From Tetrastigma voinierianum (lineage: Eukaryota > Streptophyta > Magnoliopsida > Vitales > Vitaceae): DNA of 64,000 nt. Numbering within the stretch: the stretch's first letter is position 1; each line of letters begins with the position of its first letter. The notes under the pieces were generated by a model. It was not told the DNA's origin, did not search any database, and saw nothing but the letters and a program-made list of their open reading frames with translations. Both the position numbers and the translations under genes were made by a program. Below, piece by piece: positions 11,431-22,646 of this stretch. Location of the stretch: the NCBI GenBank assembly GCA_016808115.1, contig JAEQBH010002430.1:248001-312000 (forward strand). The letters run 5' to 3'.

Positions 11431-12897
11431 TGACTAAACCGACCCTAAAGGCTCACAGATGCACTCGCGTGTAGGATGGGAGTCCTAATTAGTAGGATCT
11501 AAACTCAACCTAGAAGATTAATGGTGGCTCTAAAAAGACAAGGGTGGGTGGGTCTATTAAAAGGGTCCCTAACGGGGTGTACCCTCGATGGTACACAGCC
11601 TCCATGTCTCGAAGAGAAGGCGCTTCCATGCAAGGTGGTCATCAACTCCACACATGCACTTTCGACATCGAGGGCGACCTATGGTAAGCACTCTTCATTT
11701 CGACACTAAAATAAACTAAGTGTATAGTGAATGTTTGGGTGCATCTGAAAAACCTAAATGACATCTAAAACAAAAAATAAATAAATAAAAGGCACACCGA
11801 TCACACAAGTATCCTAAAATCTAGCTTTAGGCTATACAAGTCTTCAAAGATCGGACTCCTCAACATCAATATGTCAACCACCACCAAAATGCTCCCAATC
11901 ATAGATATAGCCCATCATTAGACCTTACTCCTAGTCACTAGCTCGGTTGAAAAGCAAGCAAGGAGCAACAAGACTCCAACCAAACACAAAACCAAGAGAC
12001 GCAAAGTCGATCGAGACTAGAGGTTTTGAGATAAGAGGATACATATTGCACGGCAATACATGCGACAACGATCATGCGGGGAGAAAGGTAGTCATACAGC
12101 AAACGATTACGCAAACGCATGTATATCATCCATATCTATATATAATCTAAGTAGAAGTATAAGATGAATAAGGTGAACATATAATAAAAACAACATGCTA
12201 AAATAGGTGATCAAGATGAATATACAATAGAGATAATCAACATGTCAAAGCAAGTAGAATGCTTGATTAATCGAAAATATACATCGTAAGCCAGAGTTGA
12301 GTAGATTATTTATACAACAAGGAGGAATCAACATGCTCTGATAAATAAAATATCCAACCAATATAATCAACTAGATCATGACAAATAAAGTATTCAAAAA
12401 TAAGAGTCTACATATAAAGAATGAGATAAAATATCATATAGTAAGCAAAAGTCAACATGCTATTAGAATAGTCAAGCAAAGCAATCAACACATCAAAGTC
12501 GGTAGACTATACAACAATGACTAAATAATAGGTGTCAAGGTGAATATAATGAGCATACCACAAGAAGCAAGTGACATAACAAGATGAGTAAAAGAATCGA
12601 AAAACAAAGTCAACCAATCAACATAAATAATACAACAATCAAGCACGTGAAAGGTGCAATCAAAAAATTAAAACTCCCAACGTGCTACCAATAATCAAGT
12701 ATACAAAAAACAAAAAAAAAAAAGAGGTATCTATCAATCAATTAATCAAAAGCCACATTATCCTGGTGTGATAGCTTGACCTCATTGTTCTAATTAGATT
12801 AATATTCGTGGACCCGCATTTTTTTTTGCTATTATCGTTTTCTACTAAAAAGCGACCTTCGTTTTTATTTATTTGGCTTCTGTTTAAAAATGGTTTT
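11431..12897 (-). other. Element C: untranslated leader between primer site and gag
   Basis: No coding sequence recognised. A+T-rich, with many short runs such as caacatg and aataatcaa; open frames are under 70 codons and lack conserved features. Its position between the primer-site-like motif and gag on the minus strand suggests the 5' leader of element C, with the G+C-richer part (11521-11700) nearest gag. Confidence 0.45.
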
Positions 12898-12907
12898 AGA
12901 GTCGCCA
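12898..12907 (-). other. Primer-binding-site-like motif of element C
   Basis: On the minus strand this reads TGGCGACTCT, a motif found directly downstream of the 5' LTR in many plant Gypsy elements. It fits the position between an LTR and a leader. The exact LTR end next to it is unclear because the adjoining bases are an A-rich run. Confidence 0.45.
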
Positions 12908-13439
12908 CTTATTTTTTTTTATTTTAATAGGGAAAACAAAATAAGAAAGAACTAGATGTGACTCTTGATAAGAAAAGGCAGGTGGGAGGCAGGAGTCTAA
13001 GTGCGGAGGTCGAGTTACTTGTCGGAAGGAATGCAGATTGAACGTAGCACCCCTCCCAATTTTAAAGTCAAGTCTCTACTAAACAAATTGAGGAAAATAT
13101 GGTTTTTGACTAATCGATCAATGGATACCAAAGACAAGTAATAACAATATAATAACACCAAGCATATATAAATGAATAGACAGATAAATAAATAAATGAA
13201 TAAGCAAAGTTAGATGAGAAAAATGTGTACCTGGGTGGCATATCCGAAGTTCTATCAATTAGAAACAATGTTAGTGTAATATATAAAATATAAAATATTC
13301 ACAATCAATTAGAAATTGGTTTTAGATCAAATGTCAAATTGTTTATTAAAATGATACATGAGATGTCAGGCTCCACCTAAGCTCATTTATCTGTTACACA
13401 AATTAATTTCACAAGATTCCATTTTATAGGAACTATAGA

Positions 13440-13960
13440 ATTAATCATGTGTTTAGAATGTTTGAAAACAAGTTTGAAATTGAATTTTTGGAAATTGGTA
13501 GTTTGAAGTTGAAATTTGAAATTTGAGAATTTTAAATTTGGATTTTGGAAATTTTAAATTTTAAATTTTTTTGAGACTTTAATTTTAGAAATTGAGAATT
13601 TAGAAATTTGAGACTAGGACACTTGAAATTTGAAATTGAGATTTGAAATTTTGAAATTGGTCACTTGAATAATTGAAATTGGAAATTGAGGGACTTGGAT
13701 TTTGAAATTATGGTATTTTATTTTTAAAATTGGAAACTTGAAAAATTGAAATTAGGAATTGAGGGATGTGAATTTTGAAATTATAACACTTGAATTTTGA
13801 AGTTTGGAATTATAGTTTCAGTGGAACTTAGGTTGGGAATTGAAAATCGGGAGAATCGAATTTTTAAATTAAGAATTTATAAATTTAAAAAAAAAGATTG
13901 TGAAATTGGAAATTGGGCATGTTTAGAAATTTGAAATTTGAATAAGTTAAGGGTGAGAAT
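13440..13960 (-). repeat. Degenerate gaaatttgaaattg field
   Basis: About 520 bases built from short variants of ttgaaatttg, ttggaaattg and ttgagaattt with 8-12 base spacing. It looks like an old, diverged simple array within the LTR of element C. No frame is open. Confidence 0.7.
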
Positions 13961-13984
13961 TTGATGGGCCAAAGAGTATGGTCA

Positions 13985-14335
13985 AAGGAGTATAATGAAC
14001 TTAATGGGTTGGTCAAAGAGGTCTAATGAGTTTAACGGGTTGAGTTAAAGGTCTTAATAGGTTAGGCCTAGGGAGATGACATGACTTTATTGACTAAGTC
14101 CTAATGGGTTTGGTTAAATATCGTAATAGGTTAAGCCTAGAGAGATGGTAGGGTTTTATTGACTAAGTCCTAATGGGTTTGGTCAAATGACCTAATGGGT
14201 TGGACCTAGAAAGATAGTAGGGTTTTCTTGACTAAGTCCTAATGGGTTGGTTAAAGAACCTAATGGATTGAGCCTAATGGATAGATCAAAGGGCTTGGTC
14301 AAAATATCTAATGGTTATGGTCAAATCCTGGATTA
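13985..14335 (-). repeat. Tandem repeat, about 69 bp unit
   Basis: At least three clear units containing ttgactaagtcctaatgggt, then a variant of aggttaagcctagagagat, begin near 14080, 14151 and 14220. Shorter related pieces precede them from 13985. Confidence 0.7.
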
Positions 14336-15824
14336 GGTAAATTACAGGTACAAGCAAAGCTTAGTCAACAATATACAATCTCCATGATAATAAAACGGCA
14401 AGATAAATAAATAATTAAAAAAAAATGATATACACAACAATGATCAATTTACACAACAATGATAAACCGAGTATGAGAGAAACTAAGCAAATCATATTTT
14501 AATGAAGATGAAGATCTCATAGCAAAATTATATACCAGAAAAAAAATATACAACAACGGTGAACTCAATATGGAAGAATAATAAAACTGTTTTTAAATAA
14601 AGATGGATCTTACAAAATTATTCATGATTGTCACTAAAATTTCAACGACAGCTCGAATAAATTTCACCCATTCTAAAAAAAATCAGCATTATTCCCTTAC
14701 ACTTCTCTCATTTTCTTCCACTTACATTTCAGTGGTAACTCACATAAATTTCAGTCGCAAATCCTCCATGAAAATTCAACTACACACACATGAATTCACT
14801 TCATGATCATGTGCTATCCGTTTAGGGCATACCATTATTCTCCTTAGTTTCAGTAAGCACCCACTGACTTCAGCCCTTGCTTTCACTAAAAAATAGTACT
14901 CTTCTGCCCTTCAGCTCATGCTAATTAAATTTCAACGCACACATGCCTGAGTTCAACCACCATTATTTCTATCATAACCTTGTGAACTTCTACCTTAGTT
15001 TCCAGCCATTATTAATTAAGCGGCCCAGCAGCGATGACCTTTGAGGCACAGTCCTGTTTCATTAAATTCTCAGCAAATAACCCCTGTTTTTATTAGATTC
15101 TCAGTCCAACTCAGTTTCAACCCTTTAGTCTTACTCCTTGAATAACTATGATGTACAGCCATGCTATTCGGCAAGTATGGGCGTGTAAATTCAAAATTTC
15201 TCTACTTAATCCTCATAACATTCAAAAAAAAAAAGAAAAGAATGAGGAGACTCCAACTACAGGCTACATGTTGGTCAACTAAAACATGTGATGAAAATAT
15301 ATAATGATGAATAATGATAACATTGAATAATAAATAAATAAATAAGGTATATAAAATAGCAATGAAACGAAAATCACTTGAAGTCTACAAAATAATGGAT
15401 AAAAAAAAATTAGTGAATGACTCCTACCATATTTTATCTCCCAGCTTCAATGAAATATATATAAGAAAAAGAGGAAAACAACAAATCATAATAATAAGAT
15501 AAAGAGAAAGGAAATCCAATGGGAAACTCCCAACTACTGCCCCTACCTCTTATAGTGGGATTCCGGAAAATTTCCATCCTAGTCGCCTCCCCTAAGAATT
15601 CCACCCTTTCTTTCTCCACACTGTGATCTCTCCTTCTCCCCCAAGAATCGCGGTTGCTCCCCAAAATAAAAAAAAATTGAAAGATGGCTCCTCATTTTCT
15701 CTTTTTAGCTTCCCCTCAAACCCTAGTCTCCAAAAAACCCCTTAAACCCTAAAAATATACCTTTTTATACTAAAAACAAAAAAAAAAGAAAAAAAAAAAC
15801 CTTTTTGATCTCGGGGGCTCTACA

Positions 15825-16126
15825 TATAGCCTTACATGTTTTGTATGAATATGGATAAATGGACTCGGTGTGGTCAATTTTTATTCATAAATGGACCTGA
15901 TGTGGTCATTGTGTTATATTAGGCCTCGGACGGGGCATGTAATTGTATATTGTACAAGATGGGTTTTAGAGAGAGCTCTATGTACAAAAAAGCCTCTGTC
16001 TGATTTTGTTAAATTATGGATCCCTGTAAATGAGAGACAATTGTGTGGTATCAAGTTACATGATATCTATAGGCTTTCCGTGGGTTGATGGGTGATTAAT
16101 GGACCCCTGTATTTTTGGGTGTCACA
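15825..16126 (+). mobile_element. Element B: right end of the 5' LTR
   Basis: These 302 bases align closely with the last 300 bases of the LTR at 19486-22059, from atagccttacatg to ggtgtcaca. The missing left part of this LTR was separated by the insertion of element C and should lie beyond the left edge of the window. Confidence 0.85.
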
Positions 16127-16129
16127 GTT

Positions 16130-16141
16130 TGGTATCAAAGC
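16130..16141 (+). other. Primer-binding site, initiator tRNA-Met type
   Basis: TGGTATCAAAGC starts three bases after the LTR end. It is complementary to the 3' end of plant initiator tRNA-Met except for one base (consensus TGGTATCAGAGC). It fixes the orientation of element B. Confidence 0.85.
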
Positions 16142-16640
16142 TTAGGTATGTGATTACCTAAGGCTTGAAGGGCATAGGTCTAGACCATTGCATTCATTAT
16201 GCATTTCATGTTTTATGCTCTAATTTGCTACATGATTATGTGTTATGTGTTATGTGAATTATATACATGATAAAATGTATATGAAAAAAGAGGAACACTA
16301 GGGTTAGAAAACATAACCTTGGGGGTTTGGAAAAAGAACGAACGTTGATCATTTATGTCGGGGTTGTGAGTTAGAGATCTCGATGATTCTACTTACAGTG
16401 GACCTTAGGTCATAGACATGTCGGAATTTGATGTCATCCTTAGGATGGACTGGTTGACAGCACATTGAGTCATTATTGATTGTGACCGTAAGAGGGTTAC
16501 TGCCTACACACTAGATGGTATTTGTTTTATGTTTCAGGGGGATAAGCACGATGTTTTACCCCAAGCCGTGTACGACTCTAGATGGCATGGGCAGTTGATG
16601 GGTTGGCTAGTGAGCCTTACCCTGGAGGCCTGCTGAGTTG
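16142..16640 (+). pseudogene. Element B: leader joined to the protease end; gag missing
   Basis: After about 240 bases of leader, the sequence jumps to the end of a Gypsy aspartic-protease region: MSEFDVIL followed by MDWLTAH and a stop (about 16420-16470), then VIIDCDRKRVTAYT. No gag core or zinc knuckle is present in the 300 bases between primer site and protease, so most of gag and the start of pol were deleted. The remaining frame carries stops. Confidence 0.7.
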
Positions 16641-17893
16641 TAAGAACTCAAAGTCCAATTACAAGAATTATTGGACATAGGCTTTATTAGACCGAGCACT
16701 TCACCTTGGGGCGCTCCAATGTTGTTTTCCAAGAAGAAGGACAAGACCCTTCGGCTATGCATAGACTACCGACAGTTGAATAGGGTTACTATCAAGAATA
16801 GGTACCCTTTGCCTAGGATTGATGATTTATTTGATCAACTGAGAGGGGCGCGGGTTTACTCCAAGATAGATCTCTGCACCGGTTACCATCAGTTGAGGGT
16901 TAGGGAGGCAGATATCCCTAAGACGACGTTTAGGATGCTATATGGGTATTTTAAGTTCACAGTGATGCCATTCGGATTGACAAATGCTCAAATGGCATTC
17001 ATGGATCTCATGCATAGGGTGTTCCTGACCCTACCGTCGATTAAGTAGTGGTCTTCGTTCTGACATCTTGATATACCAGAGTCGAGAAGAGGAGCATGAG
17101 GGTCGCGAGGATTGTTCTCCGAGGCCTTGCGAAACCCGCAGGTTGTATGTTAAATTCGGTAAGTGTGAATTTTGGCTTCTGAGTGAAATTCTTAGAATGT
17201 GGTGTCGGCTCGGGTGTATCTGCTTTGGACACAGGAGAAGGTTGACGATTATGAGTTAGGAGAGATCAAAGTGATGCCGGATACCGCAGTTTCTTGGGAT
17301 TAGCCCGAGAGTATTACGGGCGTTCGGCTGAGGACTTCTCCCGATTAGCTGCACCTATGACGAGATTGACCCGGAATGAGGTTAAGTTTGAGTGGAATGA
17401 CTCGTGTGAGAAGGCATTCTAGGAGTTGAAGAGGAAGCTTACTTCAGCTCCTATTATAATAGTTCCAGAAAAGGGACAGAGGTACACAGTGTATTGTGAT
17501 GCCTCTAAGGACATACTTCAATGTGTTTTAATGTAGTCCGAGAGAATAGTGGCTTATGGGTCTCGACAGTTAAAGAACCACGAACAAAGTTACCTCACAC
17601 ATGACATGGAGCTTGCAGCCATTGTCTTTGCCTTGAATGTTTGGCGCCATTATCTATACGATGAACAGTTCGAGGTGTTTTTGGATCACAAGAGTCTGAA
17701 GTACATTTTTACACAACAGGACCTCAACATGAGGCAACGCAAGTGGATGGAGTATCTGGAAGACTATGACTTCACCTTGCATTACCATCCCGGTAAGGTA
17801 AATATAATGGCTGATGTACTCAGCCGGAAGTCACGGGGAGTGATGGCTAGTGTGGCTTCCCGGGAGTGGCAGATGCTCGAGGCCGTGGGATAG
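16641..17893 (+). pseudogene. Element B: reverse transcriptase and RNase H, broken
   Basis: Reverse transcriptase starts with ELQELLDIGFIRPSTSPWGAP, and the palm follows with LRLCIDYRQLNRVTIKNRYPLP, the first catalytic Asp in SKIDLCTGYHQ, and VMPFGLTNAQ (16671-17040). Directly after this the catalytic x-x-Asp-Asp motif should follow at about 17045-17070. There a small deletion shifts the frame and the two aspartates cannot be read together. The palm C-terminus and thumb (17070-17500) carry further shifts. The RNase H and tether segment is open at 17549-17893, with YLTHDMELAAIVFALNVWRHYL and LDHKSLKYIFTQ. Seen as a whole, a Tekay-like chromovirus pol that is no longer active. Confidence 0.85.
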
Positions 17894-19360
17894 TTCGGGC
17901 TGCACTACAGGGTCAGACTCAAGGTACTTTGGGGAGTTTAGTGGCTACACCTTCCCTATTGAGCAGGGTGATCGAGTCCTAGGGACGGGATACGGAGATA
18001 TTGTCATCAGGGCCAGGTGTTTGATCACGATAACGGTGTATTTGGGTTATTCCTGCGATATGGTAGTCTTCGGTATAGGGGAAGGGTTGTGGTTTCCTAG
18101 TCGGCAGATCTGAGAGAGGAGATCCTTAGGGAGTTCCATTGCTCTCGTTTTGCTATACATCCAAGTGGCACGAAGATGTACCATAATCTTCGTCGCCAGT
18201 ATTACTGAAGTGGGATGAAGAAACATGTTGGGGATTTTGTTCATCAATGTCTCACGTGTCAGCGGGTAAAGGCTGAGCACCAGAGACCAGCGGGATTACT
18301 TCAACCCTTGGAGGTAGCTGAGTGGAAGTGGGAGCATGTCACGATGGATTTTGTGACTCACTTGCCACGAACATCGTGAGGGCATGTTGTAGTGTGGGTG
18401 ATAGTGAACCGGTTTACTAAGTCGTCATACTTTTTGGCTGTGCAGATGACCTTCACTCTAGAGGAATTCTTCAGGTTGTACATGCAGGAGATTTTCTGAT
18501 TGCATGGAGTGCCAGTATCTATAGTATAGGATTGGGATTCCAGGTTTATGACTCATTTTTGGAAGAGTTTCTAGCGAGTCATGGGGACATAGTTGATGAT
18601 GAGATTGCTTTTCATCCCTAGACGGACGGTTAGTTGGAGATGACCATCTAGACTTTAGAAGACATGCTACGGGCATGCTTCCTATATCTTAAGGGTAGCT
18701 AGGAAAAGCATTTACCCTTAGTGGAGTTCGCCTACTACAATAGTTATCAGGCGAACATACAAATGACACATTATGAGGCACTATATGGAAGGCCTTGTCG
18801 ATCTTTGGTTTGTTGGACAGAGGTGGGAGAGAGACCCTTTATGAGTCCGGATTTGGTTAGGGACACATTAGAGAAGGTGGATTTGATATGGAAGCGTCTT
18901 CTCATGGCTTAGAGCCGACAGAAGAGCTACGCTGACAAACGACGATGACCTCTAGAGTTTGAGGTGGGGGATCATGTCTTCTTGAAAGTAATGCCTAAGA
19001 GAGGAGTGATAAGGTTGGGCAAATGGGAAAGCGATCAGGCGTCATCGGGCCTTCGAATTTTCGAGAGGGTAGGTCTGGGTTTCTTCTTAGGTTGGTATTA
19101 CGCGAGCTTATCGAGTGTTCATGCGATATTCTATGTCTCCATGCCCTGAAAATACACTCTAGATTCGACTCATGTGGTGGATTGGGGCGAGCTTGTCGTT
19201 GATATTGATGGAACCTTCAAGGAGGGACCCGTCATTATCATGGATGGTAGAACGGGTTTCTGCTGACGAGACCATTGATGCTAGTAAGGTATTGTGGCGG
19301 CGTAGAGTGGATGAGTCAACATGGGAATTCGAAGACACTATACATACCAATTATCCTTTC
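17894..19360 (+). pseudogene. Element B: integrase with C-terminal chromodomain, broken
   Basis: The integrase zinc-binding region (about 18160-18270) keeps CLTCQRVK. The catalytic core keeps Asp in VTMDFVTHLP (18340), Asp in a DWDSRF segment (18530) and Glu in LEMTI (about 18640), so all three acidic residues are visible, though stops separate them. The run VEFAYYNSYQANIQMTHYEALYGRPCRS follows at 18721-18800. The last 190 bases encode a chromodomain-like tail, VLWRRRVDESTWEFED. Chromodomains direct insertion to marked chromatin in chromoviruses. At least six in-frame stops are present. Confidence 0.82.
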
Positions 19361-19470
19361 TTATTTGAAGATGAAGGTTTTTTTGTTTTAGTCATTTGAT
19401 ATAAAATGACTGTTGCATATGCATGTGATTGTATGTGTATGTGTGTGTGAATTTTGAGGATGAAATTATT

Positions 19471-19485
19471 TTAAGAGGGGAAGAA
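19471..19485 (+). other. Polypurine tract of element B
   Basis: The purine run agaggggaagaa lies immediately before the LTR start TGTAAAACTCG and primes plus-strand DNA synthesis. The same layout precedes the LTR of element A. Confidence 0.75.
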
Positions 19486-22059
19486 TGTAAAACTCGAGTA
19501 AATTTGAACTTTTCCGACAAATGGCAAAATGGTGAATTGCCACTATAGTATGGGTTGCAAACCTGAAACTTTCTAGATCTCAGATGACAAAACGAACCTC
19601 ACCGTTGGATTCGTCTTGTGAAATCTAGTTACCCCAAACGAATTTCGTCGGATTCCGAGATAGTCGGATTTTTCACGTTTTGTGGGCGCGACCGATGACC
19701 CCAAAAAACGAGATTTTTAAGAAAAAAATTGAAAAAAAATTTAAATAAAGTTCATATAAAATAATTTGAATTTAAATCGGGATGAAATTAATCGTTTCGA
19801 AGCAGAAACGGACCCGAACAAGTCATGGACACATGGCACGAAGTGGGCTACGTCCTTAAGATTAAAGATAAGGTTAGAAAAAAAAATCAAATTTTTGGGG
19901 AGAGAATATATGATTTTGCTGGTTTTTACATGAGATAGGAAGAGGGAGAGAAAGAGAGCATCCAAGCCTTCTTTCGGCGATCCTTGGAGTTCCGTCGATC
20001 GGAATTTGTCGAGCCAAGAACTTGAGTTCATTTCCTCGACGAGGGCTACACATGTGTACCAAAAACGAAGAGTTTCATCGAATATCCAAAAGAGGAGATG
20101 TAAGGAAAATCAAAAGTTTTGGGCTTAGGAGGTGTTCTTGATGCCTCCTACCATCTCTACTACTCTTCAAGAGGTGGAGTTCTTCCTATTTTGGTTTTAT
20201 TCCTACATTTTTGGCTAATTTAAGGGGCTGATCCAAGGGGTTGATTTAAGGGATTGCTTGGGAGTTGTTTAGTGGTCGTTTGGCATGGTTTTGTTACCTA
20301 TTTTTATGGCCTCATTTGGGGTTGATTTAAGGGACTGTTTGGGAGTTGTTTAGGGGTGTTTGGAGGGGTTTTGTGGCTTGTTTTGTAACCTAATTTGGGG
20401 CTGATTAAAGGGACTAATTAGGGCTATTTTATGGCTGTTCGAGTCAATTTATGGCTTATTTGGGACAAGTTTTAAGGTTTGTTTAAGGGGCTATTTAGGA
20501 GCTGCTTAAGGGGTTGTTTAAGAGTTGTTTAAGGGGCTGTTTGGGGCTGTTTTATGGTTGTTTGGGGCTGTTTATGGCATGTTTAAGGGGTTGTTTGGGC
20601 CTGGTTTTATGGTCTATTTGAGACGGATTTTAAGGTTTGTTTAAGGGGCTGTTTGGGAACTATTTAAGGGTTGTTTTATGGTTTTTTTCGAGGCAGTTAT
20701 ATGGCTCATTTAGGGGCTATAATGTGGGCTGTTTTGTGGGCATATTATATGTTACATTTGGCCTAGAGGATTAAGGGTGTTATTACTTGATTATGTAATG
20801 ACATGCTTGGTTGTTGTTGTTAGATAAAATGTTGATATATGTGTATTAATATATTGGTATTGGGATGAGTGTTTGTTTGGAGATTATATGCATATGATAT
20901 GATTGTCCATGATACATGATGAAATGTGTGATTTAAGTTGTCCATGTGACATTCACTACATATGAGACATGACATTGACATGCAATGGTACATTACATTG
21001 CATATGCAAGAGGACATCGCATTTCATGGGTGTGAGTGTATGGTTGAAATCAAACACCATATTTGGTAATTGATAAGTGGCTAGGTACCGTTGGACCATG
21101 TTCAATAGAGTCGCACAGTCACATGACATGGAAAACTTGTGTCGGGTATAGCAAGAAGGACTAGACACTCCCTTGGGTGAGAGATCTAGTTACTAATTCA
21201 TACACTCCAACGGTGAAAGTCCAAAAAGTGTAGATAGGCGTGTAGAGCCGGCGGTGTGATTCCAAAATCCGCTACCCACAAAGACACATGGTTTTGTTTA
21301 TAAAGTAATCATTGGATGAAATTCATTAATCACATATTTTATTACACGTTGGCATTGCATTCTGTGATGGGAGTCGGTGAAGACTCGAGGTATGGTGCAT
21401 GAGTGATTTTCATCTCATTTCATGACATGACATGTGGAATTCCAACATAGAATTTACATATTCTCACTTTGAATGCTGATGTGAATGTGAATTGTCGAGT
21501 GTGAACATTGCATGTGCACTTAGGTGGGGAGTATCCTTTGTAGGAATTATTCTATTGGGCTTGACTCACCCTATACGAGAAAACATTTCAGGTGCGGGAT
21601 ATACGCCGATGGACGGCTCTCATCAAGAGGCCTTGAGGTGAAAGAAAGCGGAGCTTATGGCCATTATAATTCTTTTGTAATATTTTGAACCAAGCCCAGT
21701 TTTGGCATGCCTTTATCTTAAAAGAGTTGTAGTGAACTCATATAGGCTTGTTTTTATATAGCCTTACATGTTTTGTATGAATATGGATAAATGGACCCGG
21801 TGTAGTCAATTTTTACTCATAAAATGGACCCAGTGCTGTCATTGTGTTATATTAGGCCTCGGACGGGTCATGTGATTGTATATTGTACAAGTTGGGTTTT
21901 GGAGAGAGCTTCCCGTACAAAGGAGACTCTGTCCAATTTTGTTAAATTATGGATCCTGGTATATGGGACACAACGATATGATATCGAGTTACATGATATC
22001 CACAGGCTTTCCGCGGGTTGATGGGTGATTAATGGACCCCTGGATTTTAGGGTGTCACA
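19486..22059 (+). mobile_element. Element B: 3' LTR, Tekay-like Ty3/Gypsy
   Basis: A 2,574-bp LTR beginning TGTAAAACTCG and ending GGTGTCACA. Its last 300 bases match 15825-16126, and it shares general layout with the LTR of element A. The five bases after it (catat, 22060-22064) should be a target-duplication copy; the partner is outside the window. It contains a G/T-rich degenerate array at 20210-20720. Confidence 0.88.
20210..20720 (+). repeat. G/T-rich degenerate array in the LTR of B
   Basis: About 500 bases made of variants of tttaaggggctgtttggg and ggttgtttaggggt, repeated more than fifteen times at 20-40 base spacing. Element A has only one or two such motifs at the corresponding place (1450-1510). 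Confidence 0.65.
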
Positions 22060-22084
22060 CATATGATACTTACAATTTATTAAT

Positions 22085-22300
22085 TACATAAACAAACAAG
22101 TGCCATTAGTAGTACCTAAGGTATATCTGGTTTGTACCCACATTACATTTAGATTGTACCTAAAGTTTAAATAAGTTGTACCCTGGATGCATTCTAGTTG
22201 TACCTCATGTTAACTTGTGTAGTACCAGAGTTCATGAAGGTTGTACTTAGAGTTCATAAATGTTGTACCCAAGGTCTAATCATATGGTACTTACAATTAT
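22085..22300. repeat. Degenerate minisatellite, 22-30 bp period
   Basis: The motif gttgtaccYaRagtt, or close variants, recurs about seven times. Related sequences catatgatacttacaatt (22060) and catatggtacttacaatt (about 22270) flank the array. Confidence 0.5.
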
Positions 22301-22527
22301 TTGATAATCTAGCCACAAGAAGTTAGAACACTGATTCTACAATAAGTTAATTCATGACTCTCATGGAGGATTGGTTTTTTGTTGGGTAATTAGGGTTTGG
22401 TTGGGTAATACCTTGTGTGCAAGCCTGCGCCCGAGAATGAAGACGTGGCGATAGATTTCCAACTTGAGGATCATTTTTTCAAGTTACAGCATTGGGTGAT
22501 GCACCCATCTTTGATCGATCCGCCTCA

Positions 22528-22646
22528 TTACCCAGAGATGCCACTCCACCCACAATGTCTGCAAAAGTTATGTGCAAACCCCATTTTCTGAAGCTTTGTA
22601 TTCACAGACTTATGAGCACCAGTGGGTGCATTCATGTGATATCCAG
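22528..22646 (-). other. Possible isolated exon with a CxxC end, unrecognised
   Basis: On the minus strand a good acceptor (aatttttag) is followed by 39 open codons ending in a stop. They include MNAPTGAHKSVNTKLQKMGF and a Cys-rich end FCRHCGWSG. The composition looks more protein-like than the surroundings, but I recognise no family and find no upstream exon. It could be the last exon of a lost gene or chance. Confidence 0.25.

Larger units (their letters stand above)
12915..15824 (-). mobile_element. Element C: 5' LTR (about 2.9 kb)
   Basis: On the minus strand it starts TGTAGAGCCCCCGAG at 15824 and runs to near the primer-site-like motif. At 15825 the sequence changes abruptly to the LTR of element B, showing that C inserted into B; tatag (15825-15829) should be one target-duplication copy. 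The LTR holds two repeat fields (13440-13960 and 13985-14335) and otherwise A+T-rich non-coding DNA. The inner boundary is approximate. Confidence 0.6.
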
